The notes: a model not told the origin generated them from the letters alone. 33,450 nucleotides of DNA from Desulfobacteraceae bacterium (GCA_013792055.1 VMSQ01000061.1:1-33450); one strand, 5' to 3'. Shown: positions 16,816 through 26,343, numbered from the stretch's first letter. Program-made: numbers and translations.

Positions 16816-16850
16816 AAAAAAAGGAGACAGCAATCGCTGTCTCCTTTTTT
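16816..16850. terminator. Bidirectional terminator between tRNA-Ser and sat
   Basis: AAAAAAAGGAGACAGC (16816-16831), loop AATC, and GCTGTCTCCTTTTTT (16836-16850) form a perfect 15-bp stem with A and T runs on either side. It can serve the plus-strand tRNA transcript and the minus-strand sat transcript, which converge here. Confidence 0.9.
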
Positions 16851-16867
16851 GTTAGGGATATACACTA

Positions 16868-18151
16868 TTATTTCATTGAAGTAGCCTCAGCATGACTCTG
16901 CATCTTGATCTCAACCTTCTCAGTCAGGCCTGCATAGTACTCGCGGAGGATATCCAGTACCTCATTGCGGCCGAAGTGATCGGGAATTTCACTACCATCA
17001 GAGAGCATCTTGCGCAGCTTTGTTCCGGAAAGGACAACACGATCTTCCTTGCCGTGCGGGCAGGTTCTGAGCGATGCCATTCCGTCACACTTGAAGCAGT
17101 AGAATGTCCAGTCGATCTTTAACGGTTGACACAGAAGTCTTTTTGCTGGATCATCCGGCATGGGAATCTCATCAAAGATATCCTGTGCATCAAACAGTCC
17201 ATAAAAGTCACCAACACCAGCGTGATCGCGACCGATGATCATCCGGTTGACGCCGTAGTTCTGACGGAAAGTAGCATGAAGCAGGGCTTCTCTCGGGCCT
17301 GCATAGCGCATGTCAAGGGGATATCCGCCCTGAAGGATATGATCTTTAACAAAGTAACCGTCAATAAGCTTATTGATGCATTTGATACGGGTTTCAGCCG
17401 GAATATCGCCAGGTTTCAGGGACCCGACCAGGGAGTGAATGAACACACCGTCGCATACCTCGCAGGCAATCTTGGCCAGAAATTCATGTGACCTGTGCAT
17501 CGGATTCCTGAGCTGAAGCGCTGCGACCTTGCTCCATCCTCTTTCATCAAAATGAGCGCGTGATTGGGTGGGCGTCATATAGGTGCCGGCAAACTTTTTG
17601 GGAAAATCACCTTCACTCAATACCTTAACAGGACCGGCCAGATTGTATCCTTTCTGATTCATAACCATGATAACGCCGGGATGATCTTTAGGAGCAATTT
17701 TCCAGAAATTATCGCCCTGGGATTCTTCGCCTTTGCCCTTGTAAACCTTTTCGCATTCCCATTTTTTATCAGCCTCGGTCATCTCATACTTCTCGGTGAT
17801 CTTCATGGTTGCCATGATTTCTCCGGAAGCATTCTGAAGGGCGATTTCATCACCCTTATGGATGCTGTCTGCATCTTCTTTAGAAACAGACAAAGTTACA
17901 GGTACCGGCCAGAATGTACCGTCACTCAGCAGAAATTTCTCGCAAACACCCTTCCAGTCAGCCTTGGGCATAAAACCTTTTAACGGGCTGAATCCTCCGA
18001 TACCCATCATAATAAGATCGCCGTTCTCACGACCCGAAATGGGAATGGTTTTCAAAGTTTTTGCCTTTTCCTTCTCTGCTACCAGTTCTTTTCCATGCAG
18101 TAAGCAACAAACTAACCCTTTTCCTCCATGTGGTGGTACTAATTTTGACAT
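16868..18151 (-). CDS. sat: Dissimilatory sulfate adenylyltransferase (ATP sulfurylase)
   Basis: I choose the ATG at 18151 (427 residues, [10 protein letters not shown]) over that at 18160, because AAAGGAG stands about 10 bases before the former but touches the latter. The enzyme makes APS from sulfate and ATP in the cytoplasm, the activating step of sulfate respiration. Seen: [12 protein letters not shown] with the QxRNPxHxxH nucleotide-binding motif, [11 protein letters not shown] with GRDHAG, and a cysteine set CFKC...CPHG near residues 350-365 that binds zinc or cobalt in characterised prokaryotic enzymes. There is no kinase domain. It lies 90 bases past qmoC on the same strand, so it probably shares the apr-qmo transcript, and ends at a strong terminator. 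Confidence 0.97.
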   Translation of the reverse strand: MSKLVPPHGGKGLVCCLLHGKELVAEKEKAKTLKTIPISGRENGDLIMMGIGGFSPLKGFMPKADWKGVCEKFLLSDGTFWPVPVTLSVSKEDADSIHKGDEIALQNASGEIMATMKITEKYEMTEADKKWECEKVYKGKGEESQGDNFWKIAPKDHPGVIMVMNQKGYNLAGPVKVLSEGDFPKKFAGTYMTPTQSRAHFDERGWSKVAALQLRNPMHRSHEFLAKIACEVCDGVFIHSLVGSLKPGDIPAETRIKCINKLIDGYFVKDHILQGGYPLDMRYAGPREALLHATFRQNYGVNRMIIGRDHAGVGDFYGLFDAQDIFDEIPMPDDPAKRLLCQPLKIDWTFYCFKCDGMASLRTCPHGKEDRVVLSGTKLRKMLSDGSEIPDHFGRNEVLDILREYYAGLTEKVEIKMQSHAEATSMK

Positions 18152-18240
18152 TAGTTTCATCTCCTTTTTTTATTTTTCATTTACTACATTAAAGTTTAAT
18201 TAATCTCTATCTTTTCACATTAACCATAAGCTTTATATAT

Positions 18241-19371
18241 TTATCTGTTCGCATACTCTGCATACGCCATAGCAACTGTCCTGTAAACAAGATGAGCAAG
18301 TTTGGAAAACGGCAGGAAAGCAAACAGGTTGAATACAAATACAAGATGAGCAAAATACATAAAGTATGAAAGACCGGCAGCACCTGCAAGCCTTGTCATT
18401 TCAGTAAGCATTCCAGTCAAACCAAGACCCAGGACGAGTCCTAAAAGGTACCAGTCTTTATAGCTGGTTGACTGATCAGTTCTGGCTAACCGGTTTTTTA
18501 TCATCAGGATACTACCGATAACCAGGGCTACACCACTAACATTGGCAAGCCATTTAACCGGGTTTAATTGTGAATAAGGGCCATGTATCTGGAAAACATA
18601 TAATACAACAAAAAAGATATTTGTTACAATAAAAAGTCCTATAAATGAATAAAATACCATAAGATGGGCTGTAGCGCGGTCTTTGTTCTCTTCACACTCT
18701 GAAAACTTGCTGTGTTTTAATATTGTAGGTAAAATGCGAACAAGTGCCTGAATAAAAGCAACGGCTTCCACTCTATCTTTATTGGTCTTCCCTTCACGCA
18801 CCGCACTCTCATGTATGTCTTTTACAAATCTTTTAATTCCCATCGCAAAGATAGCTATCACCCAGACAGTAAGCGGTACAAAAATCATATCAACCAGCCA
18901 TGAGGAAAAGAAATTAGCATGACTAATCTCTTCACCGCCGGGACTAAAATTCATTAGACCGGTAATATAACCCAGAACCAGAAAAATAACTACCGGAATA
19001 AGCAAAAGAACAGGCAGCTTTTCCGGTTCATTAACTGCTTTAGCCAGCCATTTAGGTACAGCATACTCTGAAATAGCATAAGAACGAATAGCTCCCAATA
19101 CATCACCTGGTTTTGCACCGCGGGGACATTTTGTTGAACAGTCTCCACACTGATGACAAAGCCATATATCCAGGTTGCTTACAAGTTTATCCTTCAAACC
19201 CCATTGTGCAGCTATCATCTCTTTTCTTGGAAAAGGTTTATTATCCGGAGAAATAGGACAAACCACCGAACAGGTAGCGCACTGGAAGCATTTCTTCACA
19301 TCATCGCCCCCAAGCCTGATAATTTCTTTAACAAAATTTACATCAGGCTCAACCAGGTATTTGTCAGCCAT
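18241..19371 (-). CDS. qmoC: Quinone-interacting membrane-bound oxidoreductase subunit QmoC
   Basis: 376 residues, an HdrC-HdrE type fusion. The N-terminal soluble part has two [4Fe-4S] motifs: CFQCATCSVVCP (Cys 28, 31, 34, 38) and CHQCGDCSTKCP (Cys 72, 75, 78, 82). A membrane part from about residue 120 has about six helices of cytochrome b/NarI type, expected to hold haem b and the quinone site. It links menaquinol oxidation to QmoAB and AprBA. The gene follows qmoB after an 80-base gap that contains a 14-bp hairpin. Confidence 0.95.
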   Translation of the reverse strand: MADKYLVEPDVNFVKEIIRLGGDDVKKCFQCATCSVVCPISPDNKPFPRKEMIAAQWGLKDKLVSNLDIWLCHQCGDCSTKCPRGAKPGDVLGAIRSYAISEYAVPKWLAKAVNEPEKLPVLLLIPVVIFLVLGYITGLMNFSPGGEEISHANFFSSWLVDMIFVPLTVWVIAIFAMGIKRFVKDIHESAVREGKTNKDRVEAVAFIQALVRILPTILKHSKFSECEENKDRATAHLMVFYSFIGLFIVTNIFFVVLYVFQIHGPYSQLNPVKWLANVSGVALVIGSILMIKNRLARTDQSTSYKDWYLLGLVLGLGLTGMLTEMTRLAGAAGLSYFMYFAHLVFVFNLFAFLPFSKLAHLVYRTVAMAYAEYANR

Positions 19372-19398
19372 ATTAATACCTCCTATCGACTACTGATT

Positions 19399-19435
19399 AT
19401 TGAAGACAGGCTATTATAAACAGCCTGTCTTCAAT
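19399..19435 (-). promoter_or_regulatory. Intercistronic hairpin between qmoB and qmoC
   Basis: ATTGAAGACAGGCT (19399-19412) and AGCCTGTCTTCAAT (19422-19435) form a perfect 14-bp stem with a 9-base loop. No T run follows on the minus strand, so it is not an intrinsic terminator; an mRNA processing or stability element is the likely reading. It lies 27 bases upstream of the qmoC start. Confidence 0.7.
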
Positions 19436-19451
19436 TGAATTTCCAAATTAT

Positions 19452-21788
19452 TTAGAATCCTTTGAATGGGTTCGGGCCCAGCTCCACAACCTGCTTTACA
19501 AAGGCATTAATCATCTCAGGCAGCTTGTCATATTCATCAATTGCAATCTCGAACTGCGTTACCCTCTCTTTTTCAAGTGCCAGACTTTCCAGCGCATCAC
19601 CTATTTTTTCCATTCTGATGGACGCGAGTTCACTCCCTTTAACAAAGTGGCACTGATAGTCATCACCATGCCTGCAACCAAGCAGAAAAGCTCCGTCCAT
19701 ACCCTGAGAGAGCGCATCTTTAATCCAGATCACATTCACGGACCCAAGGCATCGAACCGGAATAAAACGAACCTGTGAAGAATACGATAGTCTGTTCATG
19801 CCGGCTATATCCAGGGCAGGGTATGCATCATTTTCGCAAACCAGACCGAGAATCCTGAAGGGCGGTTCCTCGTAATCATCTGCAGAAGGAACTCCTATTG
19901 ATTTTACCATTGAACCAATGCTGTCAACATTGTAATCCGCAAATCCTATAATACGCTCAGGGCATGCACCCATGCAGGTACCGCAGCGTCTGCACCTTGT
20001 CGGATTCGGTTTTGGGGTTCCTTTTTCATCATCATCAAGAGCGCCAAATGGGCATTCTTCTGTACAGCGCTTGCACTGCGTACATCTCTGAAAGAAAAAG
20101 TCAGGAAATGTCATATCGCCCGACCTTGGATGTACTGCAACACCCCTGTTCACTGATTCAATGCACTGAATAGCTTTAAGAGCGGCACCTGCTGCATCTT
20201 CAACTGTTTCTTCAATCGTCATGCTCCGGCGAACGCCTCCGGCAGCATAAATGCCTGTTCTCTGTGTTTCATATGGAAAGCATATAAAATTTGAGTCACA
20301 ATATCCGTTAAACAGACCGATTTCTCGGAAAGCAGGCCCCTGTCTGTATGCCAGGTTTACCACCGGATCATCAGCAGTTGCCGGAACCATACCTGTTGCA
20401 AGCACAACCATATCAGCTTTAAGCTGAATCTTCTCACCAAGAAGGGTGTTGTCAGCATCAACGGTAAGCCCTCCGCCGCTTTGACCTACACTGACCACAT
20501 CGCCTTTAGTCAAAAAGATTCCCTCATCCTGCTGTATGCTCTTGTAAAAATTCTCCCACAGGCCGGGCGTCCTCATGTGCTGATAAATGATCTGTGCCTT
20601 GCCATCCGGATAATCTTCACGCACATACTTTGCCTGTTTTAATGCTACTAAACTTGTAACAGAACCGGCAAAGTCAAAGTCACTGTCATCACCCTTCCCA
20701 GGGCCCTGAATAAACACGACAGATTTGGCTTCCTTTCCATCCGACGGTCTTACAATCTTACCTTTAGCGGCGATCTGCTCAAACTGATGGTTGGTTACAA
20801 CATCGGCAATTTTGCCAAGGCCGAGATATCCGAGCTCATCGCCTTCAGGAGTATATGGCCGCCAGCCTGCGGCAAGTATTACTGCCCCGAATTTTTCGCC
20901 GTTTGGATCAATTTGTAAAATATCAACCTTACCCTTGTTGTATTCCTGGTATAGCTCAAACTGTTTGTCCTTATCAAGCTCCTTACCGCTCTCGTCAAAC
21001 TTCATCTCCTGAGGAAGAGGAAAAGGAACGTCAAACTCAATTTTTTCTCCGGGTTTCTTCAATGTCACAACAAACTCGCCCGGCTGGCCGGCAATACGAG
21101 CAACTACCGTTTCAGTCTTGATTGTTATATTTGGGTTGGCCTCAGCCTCCTTAATTTTTCCATCAATTATCGGGGGAATCAGGCTGTCATACGGGTTTTT
21201 CATAGGAAGCTGCTTGCGGAGTTTGGATGCATAGCCTCCAAGAACGGTTTCTTTCTCTACTATGGTTACATCATAGCCTGCCTTGGCAGCATCCAAAGCC
21301 GCAGATATGCCGGCAATACCACCACCGATAACAAGGATTTTCCTTGTAAAAGTCTCCACCTTATAGGGTTCAGGCAGAGCTATTTTCTTTACCTTAACCA
21401 TTCCCATCTTAAGGTAATCTTCAGCCAGCATCTGAAGGCTGTCAAAATGTATGCCGTCATCTTTCTGTTCCTCTGTTACAACCGGATACTTTGACCTTGG
21501 ATGTGACCAGACCACCTGTTCCCTCAGGTTAACCCTGTCAATTATACAGCCGTCAAACTTGAAGATATCATAGTTGACCCTGCGTGAACATGCTCCAATA
21601 ACGATTGTGTTAACGCCTTCATCTGCTATATCTTTTTTTATAACCTCGACGCCTTCCTTTCCGCAGAGAAAGGAATGCGTTTTTACTGGGACTTTCTCCC
21701 CTTCGGGCACACCGCACAAACCCTTTATATCAAGTGCATCCCCGATTCCACAACCTGTGCAGATATATACACCGTACTTTTTGTCCAT
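19452..21788 (-). CDS. qmoB: Quinone-interacting membrane-bound oxidoreductase subunit QmoB
   Basis: 778 residues, HdrA-like with an MvhD-like tail. Order: an N-terminal HdrA-type region with CTGCGIGDAL (about residues 11-20), a FAD-binding Rossmann fold starting ILVIGGGIAGISAALDAAKA (about 150-170), two ferredoxin motifs CTQCKRCTEECP and CRRCGTCMGACP (roughly 585-635), and a C-terminal MvhD-type domain with RCLGSVN and LLGCRHGDDYQC. In Qmo it bridges the flavin-based part and AprBA, and flavin-based electron confurcation has been proposed for the family. It starts 10 bases after qmoA. Confidence 0.95.
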   Translation of the reverse strand: MDKKYGVYICTGCGIGDALDIKGLCGVPEGEKVPVKTHSFLCGKEGVEVIKKDIADEGVNTIVIGACSRRVNYDIFKFDGCIIDRVNLREQVVWSHPRSKYPVVTEEQKDDGIHFDSLQMLAEDYLKMGMVKVKKIALPEPYKVETFTRKILVIGGGIAGISAALDAAKAGYDVTIVEKETVLGGYASKLRKQLPMKNPYDSLIPPIIDGKIKEAEANPNITIKTETVVARIAGQPGEFVVTLKKPGEKIEFDVPFPLPQEMKFDESGKELDKDKQFELYQEYNKGKVDILQIDPNGEKFGAVILAAGWRPYTPEGDELGYLGLGKIADVVTNHQFEQIAAKGKIVRPSDGKEAKSVVFIQGPGKGDDSDFDFAGSVTSLVALKQAKYVREDYPDGKAQIIYQHMRTPGLWENFYKSIQQDEGIFLTKGDVVSVGQSGGGLTVDADNTLLGEKIQLKADMVVLATGMVPATADDPVVNLAYRQGPAFREIGLFNGYCDSNFICFPYETQRTGIYAAGGVRRSMTIEETVEDAAGAALKAIQCIESVNRGVAVHPRSGDMTFPDFFFQRCTQCKRCTEECPFGALDDDEKGTPKPNPTRCRRCGTCMGACPERIIGFADYNVDSIGSMVKSIGVPSADDYEEPPFRILGLVCENDAYPALDIAGMNRLSYSSQVRFIPVRCLGSVNVIWIKDALSQGMDGAFLLGCRHGDDYQCHFVKGSELASIRMEKIGDALESLALEKERVTQFEIAIDEYDKLPEMINAFVKQVVELGPNPFKGF

Positions 21789-21798
21789 GTATAACCTC

Positions 21799-23079
21799 CT
21801 ACCTCTTCACCATGGTTTGAATAGCCTTAAGAGCCATACCGGTAGCATTCTGGTTTGATGTTATAACGTCTGCCGGTTTGTTGGCACAACCAGCAGCAAA
21901 CATACCACCTTTTTCAAAATCATTAACAATAAAGCCTTCCTCACTGTATTGCAGGTCACCGGTCGGAAGCTTTGTATCTAAAGCTGTCGGCTGCATGCCG
22001 GTAGCTAAGACAACCATATCCACCTCTTGCTTTATCTTTTCTCCTGTCACAGCATTCTCTGCAACCACGGTGATATTTTTGGAGCCCGGATCTTCACTGA
22101 CTTCTGCCACCTTGCCTTTAATAAAAAAGACATTTTCATCCTCTTTTATCTTCTTATAAAATTTTTCATATCTCTGACCCGGAGCCCTAACATCGATATA
22201 AAAGATATAAACCTTGGCATCGGGAAACCGTTCCCTGACATATGTGGCCTGTTTCAAAGAAGCCATACAGCATATATAGGAACAATAGGGAAGATGATTC
22301 TCATCTCTTGATCCTGCGCACTGAACAAAAGCAATGCTCTCAGGCTCTTTATTGTCTGACGGCCTAAGGATCTTTCCTTTGGTAGGCCCATTTGGAGCTG
22401 CAAGCCTTTCCATCATCATATTGGTAATGATGTTGTCGTACTTTCCGAATCCGAGATTATCTATCTTGGTAGCATCATATGGAACCCATCCAGTAGCCCA
22501 TACAATGGCTCCGACTTTCAGATTTATGGTTTTAGCTCCCATGTTAAGGTCAATTGCGCTGTATTTGCATGCTTCAACACATTTACCGCATTCCGCGCCC
22601 TTGCATACAGATGCATCTATCACATAACGCATGGGGAAAGACATCTCATTGGGCCTAAAGATGGCTTTTGTTTTGTCCATATTAAAGTTGAACTCGTTAT
22701 TCCTGTCAACAGGACATACCCCAACGCACTCATCGCAAGCTACACAATTTTCATTAACAAATCTTGAATTCAATTTTATTGAAACATTATAACTGCCTGA
22801 TATTCCATCAACTTTTTCTACTTCCGCCAGTGTGAAGACTTTTATTCTTGGATTGTCCTTTATCCTCCTGAAGTTGATCTCAAGACCACAGGTAGGAGGA
22901 CAAAGCTTTGGGAAATACTGGTTCAACTGTGCAACTCTTCCACCCAAGTAAGGATTTTTTTCGACCAGGAATACTTCGTAACCTACTTCGGCAGCTTCAA
23001 GAGCAGTAGTTAACCCGCTTATCCCTCCGCCAACAACCAAAATACTTCCGCTAGCAGGGGCTGCTTTCTCTTCTGTCAT
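21799..23079 (-). CDS. qmoA: Quinone-interacting membrane-bound oxidoreductase subunit QmoA
   Basis: 426 residues, HdrA-like flavoprotein. A FAD-binding fold begins ILVVGGGISGLTTALEAAEV (about residues 13-32), followed by CPPTCGLEINFRRIKDN (about 60-75), then ferredoxin-type cysteines CVACDECVGVCP and CKGAECGKCVEAC (about 110-175), and a second nucleotide-binding half ending ATGMQPTALD...GMFAAGCANKPAD. It is cytoplasmic and partners QmoB. The GGAGGG site precedes the ATG. The gene is separated from aprA by 278 bases holding a terminator and a 25-bp inverted repeat, so it may have its own expression level. Confidence 0.95.
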   Translation of the reverse strand: MTEEKAAPASGSILVVGGGISGLTTALEAAEVGYEVFLVEKNPYLGGRVAQLNQYFPKLCPPTCGLEINFRRIKDNPRIKVFTLAEVEKVDGISGSYNVSIKLNSRFVNENCVACDECVGVCPVDRNNEFNFNMDKTKAIFRPNEMSFPMRYVIDASVCKGAECGKCVEACKYSAIDLNMGAKTINLKVGAIVWATGWVPYDATKIDNLGFGKYDNIITNMMMERLAAPNGPTKGKILRPSDNKEPESIAFVQCAGSRDENHLPYCSYICCMASLKQATYVRERFPDAKVYIFYIDVRAPGQRYEKFYKKIKEDENVFFIKGKVAEVSEDPGSKNITVVAENAVTGEKIKQEVDMVVLATGMQPTALDTKLPTGDLQYSEEGFIVNDFEKGGMFAAGCANKPADVITSNQNATGMALKAIQTMVKR

Positions 23080-23141
23080 GCTATCCCTCCATGCTTTTAA
23101 TTTTTCGATTTGGTTAAAAACTGATAATCATCTGTATTAGC

Positions 23142-23209
23142 TCAATTAGTTTGATTGTACTGATTAAACAAAAAGCCGATCCAATAATCAGAACAATCAA
23201 ACCAATTGA
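23142..23209 (-). promoter_or_regulatory. Large inverted repeat in the qmoA leader
   Basis: Arms 23142-23166 and 23185-23209 (25 bases each, 18-base loop) match as inverse complements except at two positions, one of which becomes a G-U pair in the minus-strand RNA. It starts 62 bases upstream of the qmoA ATG and 71 bases after the aprA terminator. No T run follows, so it is probably not a terminator; an operator, RNA stability or processing element is more likely. Confidence 0.75.
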
Positions 23210-23274
23210 ACATATCGAAATAAAAAGGGAACAGACTATTTGGCAAATATTAAATCTTATAGAAAATAAATTAA

Positions 23275-23308
23275 TAAAAACCTCCAGGCATCTTGCGATG
23301 CCTGGAGG
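23275..23308 (-). terminator. Intrinsic terminator/attenuator after aprA
   Basis: On the minus strand CCTCCAGGCATC-GCAA-GATGCCTGGAGG forms a perfect 12-bp stem followed by TTTTTATTAA. It begins 49 bases after the aprA stop. It can end the aprBA transcript or let part of it continue to qmo. Confidence 0.9.
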
Positions 23309-23357
23309 CGAATAATATTCGACTATTTAATAAATAATTAATAATCTAGTCGATCTT

Positions 23358-25331
23358 CTATGCATCAGGAATGATCTTGACGTAATCTTTCTTGATCATT
23401 TGCCAGGTCTTGGCTTTTACATCATACTTTGAGTTAACAAAGCAGAACCAGTTCGCATCATCCTGTCCAGGATGATCAGCCTGATAGTAGAAACCAGGAT
23501 AACGGGTTTCTTTACGGAACTGGATATGACGCAGATGTGCCTCAACTGTCCAGATACGATGCTCAATCTCCCAGCATCTCATCAGTTCATGGAGGTCACC
23601 GGCAGCCAGTTTCTCGACGTCTTCATGCATCGTCTTGAGAAGGTCCATTACGATCTCAAGCGATTTGTTGCTGAGCTGATAATATGTGGCTGTTCCACCG
23701 CCATACTCATGGGTGGCTTTCATCAGACGGAAAGCCATGCCTGAAGGCTTGACATAGTTGGGGTTAATGTCTGTGGCTGTTGTGTAGTTACAATGATCAA
23801 GATATGTCCTGACCGGTTTATAAACTATATCCACCAGTTCTTTGGTTGACTTAGCAATGGTCGGAGTAAAGCCTGCATTATCACGGACAAACCTTGCCAT
23901 GGATTTAGCAACAATACGACCTTCTGCATGTGAACCTGATGAGAACTTATGGCCTGAAGCGCCAATACCGTCACCGGATGTAAACAGACCGTTAACTGTG
24001 GTCATGCGGTTATATACTTTGTCTTTGTATTTAATCTTGTATGAATCAGGCACCCAGCCAAAATCAGGTCCTGATACCCAGATGCCGCAGCAGCCTGAAT
24101 GTGATCCAAGCAGATAGGGCTCGGTCGGCATAAGCTCGGAATTCTTCTTTTCAGGCTCGCAGTTCTGCGCACACCACAGGTTCGCCTGCCCGCATGTCAT
24201 GTCGAGGAAGTCTTCCCATGCCTCTGACTCAAGATGCTTTAGATCTTTCTTGCTCATGGTTGCGGCGATCGTTGCCAGTGCAGTAACGGTATCCATCATG
24301 ATGGGACCGCGGCCTTCTTTCATTTCAAACAGCATCAAATGGTTACGCAGACAGGTAGGTGTAATAGCTGCTGTTCCATAAGGAGCAAATTTTGCAAGTT
24401 CTGCTTTAGCTGCATCGCCTGCTGCAAAGTTTTCTCCAAGACCATTTAGAGTTTTGGCCTTGAACAGGAGGAACCATGCACCAACAGGTCCATAACCATC
24501 TTTAAAACGCGCTGGGGTGAAACGGTTTTCCATCATGGTAAGCTCTGCCCCAACTTTCATGGCCATGGTGTATGTGGAACCTGCATTCCACACTGGATAC
24601 CATGCACGGCCCATACCTTCACCAACGGAACGTGGCTGATAAATGTTAACCGCGCCACCGCATGCTACCATCATGGTTTTGCACTTGATGATATATACTT
24701 TGTTTTCACGTACGGAAAAACCTACAGCGCCTGCAATACGGTTTTCTTCCTTAGCATCAAGAAGAAGCTCAACTATAAAACAACGCTCGATAATATTTTC
24801 TTCACCAAGAGCCTTTTTGGCAGCTTCTGCAACAATTCTCTTGTAAGATTCACCGTTAATCATGATCTGCCATTTACCTGTACGAACAGGTGTAGCACCT
24901 GCCTTCAATGTGCCCATCTTCTGGCCTGCTTTACCGTCCAGGGTTTTTCCATCTTCTGATTTCTTCCACATCGGAAGACCCCATTCCTCAAACAGATTGA
25001 CTGAATCATCAACGTGGCAGCCGAGATCATAAATAAGGTCTTCGCGTACAATACCCATAAGGTCGTTGCGGACCATACGGACATAGTCTTCTATTTTGTT
25101 TGTGCCAATGTAAGTGTTAATAGCTGAAAGGCCCTGTGCAACAGCTCCACTACGTTCCATAGCGGCCTTATCGCACAACAGAACCGAAGCGTCGGTCCAT
25201 TTTTTAATCTCAAAAGCAGTACCGCAGGCAGCCATACCGCCGCCCACGATCAGGATATCAACTTCTTTCTCGACTACTTCAGGATCCCTTACGGCCTTAA
25301 TTTCACCCAAAGGTTTATTTGGTAATGCCAT
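23358..25331 (-). CDS. aprA: Adenylylsulfate (APS) reductase, alpha subunit
   Basis: 657 residues, normal for dissimilatory AprA. It reduces APS to sulfite and AMP in the cytoplasm with FAD. The fumarate-reductase-type FAD fold begins ILIVGGGMAACGTAFEIKKW (residues about 26-45). Other segments typical of AprA are NGESYKRIVAEAAKK, ENRFTPARFKDGYGPVGAW and GLFTSGDGIGASGHKFSSGS, the last being the second FAD-contact block. It follows aprB by 74 bases. Base use is somewhat more GC-rich than the flanks, as expected for a highly expressed gene. Forward (reductive) direction is inferred from the qmo and qrc neighbours. Confidence 0.98.
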   Translation of the reverse strand: MALPNKPLGEIKAVRDPEVVEKEVDILIVGGGMAACGTAFEIKKWTDASVLLCDKAAMERSGAVAQGLSAINTYIGTNKIEDYVRMVRNDLMGIVREDLIYDLGCHVDDSVNLFEEWGLPMWKKSEDGKTLDGKAGQKMGTLKAGATPVRTGKWQIMINGESYKRIVAEAAKKALGEENIIERCFIVELLLDAKEENRIAGAVGFSVRENKVYIIKCKTMMVACGGAVNIYQPRSVGEGMGRAWYPVWNAGSTYTMAMKVGAELTMMENRFTPARFKDGYGPVGAWFLLFKAKTLNGLGENFAAGDAAKAELAKFAPYGTAAITPTCLRNHLMLFEMKEGRGPIMMDTVTALATIAATMSKKDLKHLESEAWEDFLDMTCGQANLWCAQNCEPEKKNSELMPTEPYLLGSHSGCCGIWVSGPDFGWVPDSYKIKYKDKVYNRMTTVNGLFTSGDGIGASGHKFSSGSHAEGRIVAKSMARFVRDNAGFTPTIAKSTKELVDIVYKPVRTYLDHCNYTTATDINPNYVKPSGMAFRLMKATHEYGGGTATYYQLSNKSLEIVMDLLKTMHEDVEKLAAGDLHELMRCWEIEHRIWTVEAHLRHIQFRKETRYPGFYYQADHPGQDDANWFCFVNSKYDVKAKTWQMIKKDYVKIIPDA

Positions 25332-25405
25332 ATTTTATCCTCCTTAAAAAAATATAATTCTTAAAATTATTTTATTTTAATAAATCTTAACAAACTTCAG
25401 CCTGC

Positions 25406-25837
25406 TTAAGCATTAGGTGCTTTGAGTGTGTAACCATCTGCCTCTTCTGTAGAAAGCAGTTCGCTGTCAAGGTCTTTTCCTTTGAGGTCATTATAGGCGT
25501 TGGCGGCTCCTTCAGCAGTGGTCCGGATAGGGAATTTAAAACGTTTGATGAGGCCATTCCTGAACTTACAGGTCCACATAACATCCTCTGTTCCAAGCAT
25601 CGGCATAATACTGCTTCCAAGAGGAACAAAGTCAGAGTAACCTCTTACTTCGATTGCCTGTGTGGGACAAATCTTTACACAAGAGAAACATTCCCAGCAC
25701 TGATTGGGCTCCTGGTTGTAAGCCTTCATTGCGTTCGGATCCAGAACCATAAGGTCGTTAGGACAAATGTACATACAAGCGGTTTTATCCCCGCCCTTAC
25801 AGCCGTCACATTTTTCCTGAATAACATAACTTGGCAT
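25406..25837 (-). CDS. aprB: Adenylylsulfate (APS) reductase, beta (iron-sulfur) subunit
   Basis: 143 residues. Two [4Fe-4S] clusters are visible: CDGCKGGDKTACMYICP (residues 10-27, with the family's characteristic insert) and CWECFSCVKICP (about 47-58). The C-terminal tail wraps around AprA in known structures. It passes electrons from QmoABC to the AprA flavin. A perfect AGGAGG is 7 bases upstream of the ATG. First gene of the aprBA(-qmoABC-sat) unit. Confidence 0.97.
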   Translation of the reverse strand: MPSYVIQEKCDGCKGGDKTACMYICPNDLMVLDPNAMKAYNQEPNQCWECFSCVKICPTQAIEVRGYSDFVPLGSSIMPMLGTEDVMWTCKFRNGLIKRFKFPIRTTAEGAANAYNDLKGKDLDSELLSTEEADGYTLKAPNA

Positions 25838-26083
25838 TAATATACCTCCTAATTTTGCTTTATTTTTGTAAGTATTTTAGTTGTTAAACAACCATTAAAT
25901 TTCCTTACTATTAACACAATCTAAGCTCGTTGCACCTCCCTTCTTTAATATATTCACAAAAAATCCAATTCTCATCTATCATCTATATCAAATCAATTAA
26001 GAACTTGCTCAAAACACAGAGCAATAAATATTAATAAATATCTTTTAAAATCAACAAGATAGCTCTTAAGTAAATGAATGTAT

Positions 26084-26112
26084 TTAATATCATCCATGTT
26101 TTTGATTGTCAA
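26084..26112 (-). promoter_or_regulatory. Candidate promoter of the aprBA operon
   Basis: On the minus strand TTGACA (26107-26112), 17-base spacer, TATTAA (26084-26089). It would start transcription near 26077, giving an unusually long leader of about 240 nt before aprB. It is the best sigma-70 match in the region. Confidence 0.55.
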
Positions 26113-26343
26113 GAACTTTTGGCTGTTCAAATACCAAAATATATTTCAAACAAAACAAATATATCATTCAATAACTAAATATGGATAGCACAATACAATT
26201 TAGCCCCATATGTAGTATTATATATGTTATTCGGCTTTATTAATCTGAAGTTAATTCAGTTGGACTGTTAATAATTTATCGTTTATTATGCCAATGGGAA
26301 ATATTTAAAACTCCATAAGAATTTATATAGCTTGAATTTTTTG

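Noticed and set aside
16485-16865. 126-residue minus-strand ORF containing GERGIRTLGG and GVGFEPTEL
   Set aside because: It is the antisense of the two tRNA-Ser genes and the spacer; these peptides are a known artefact of translating serine tRNA genes backwards.
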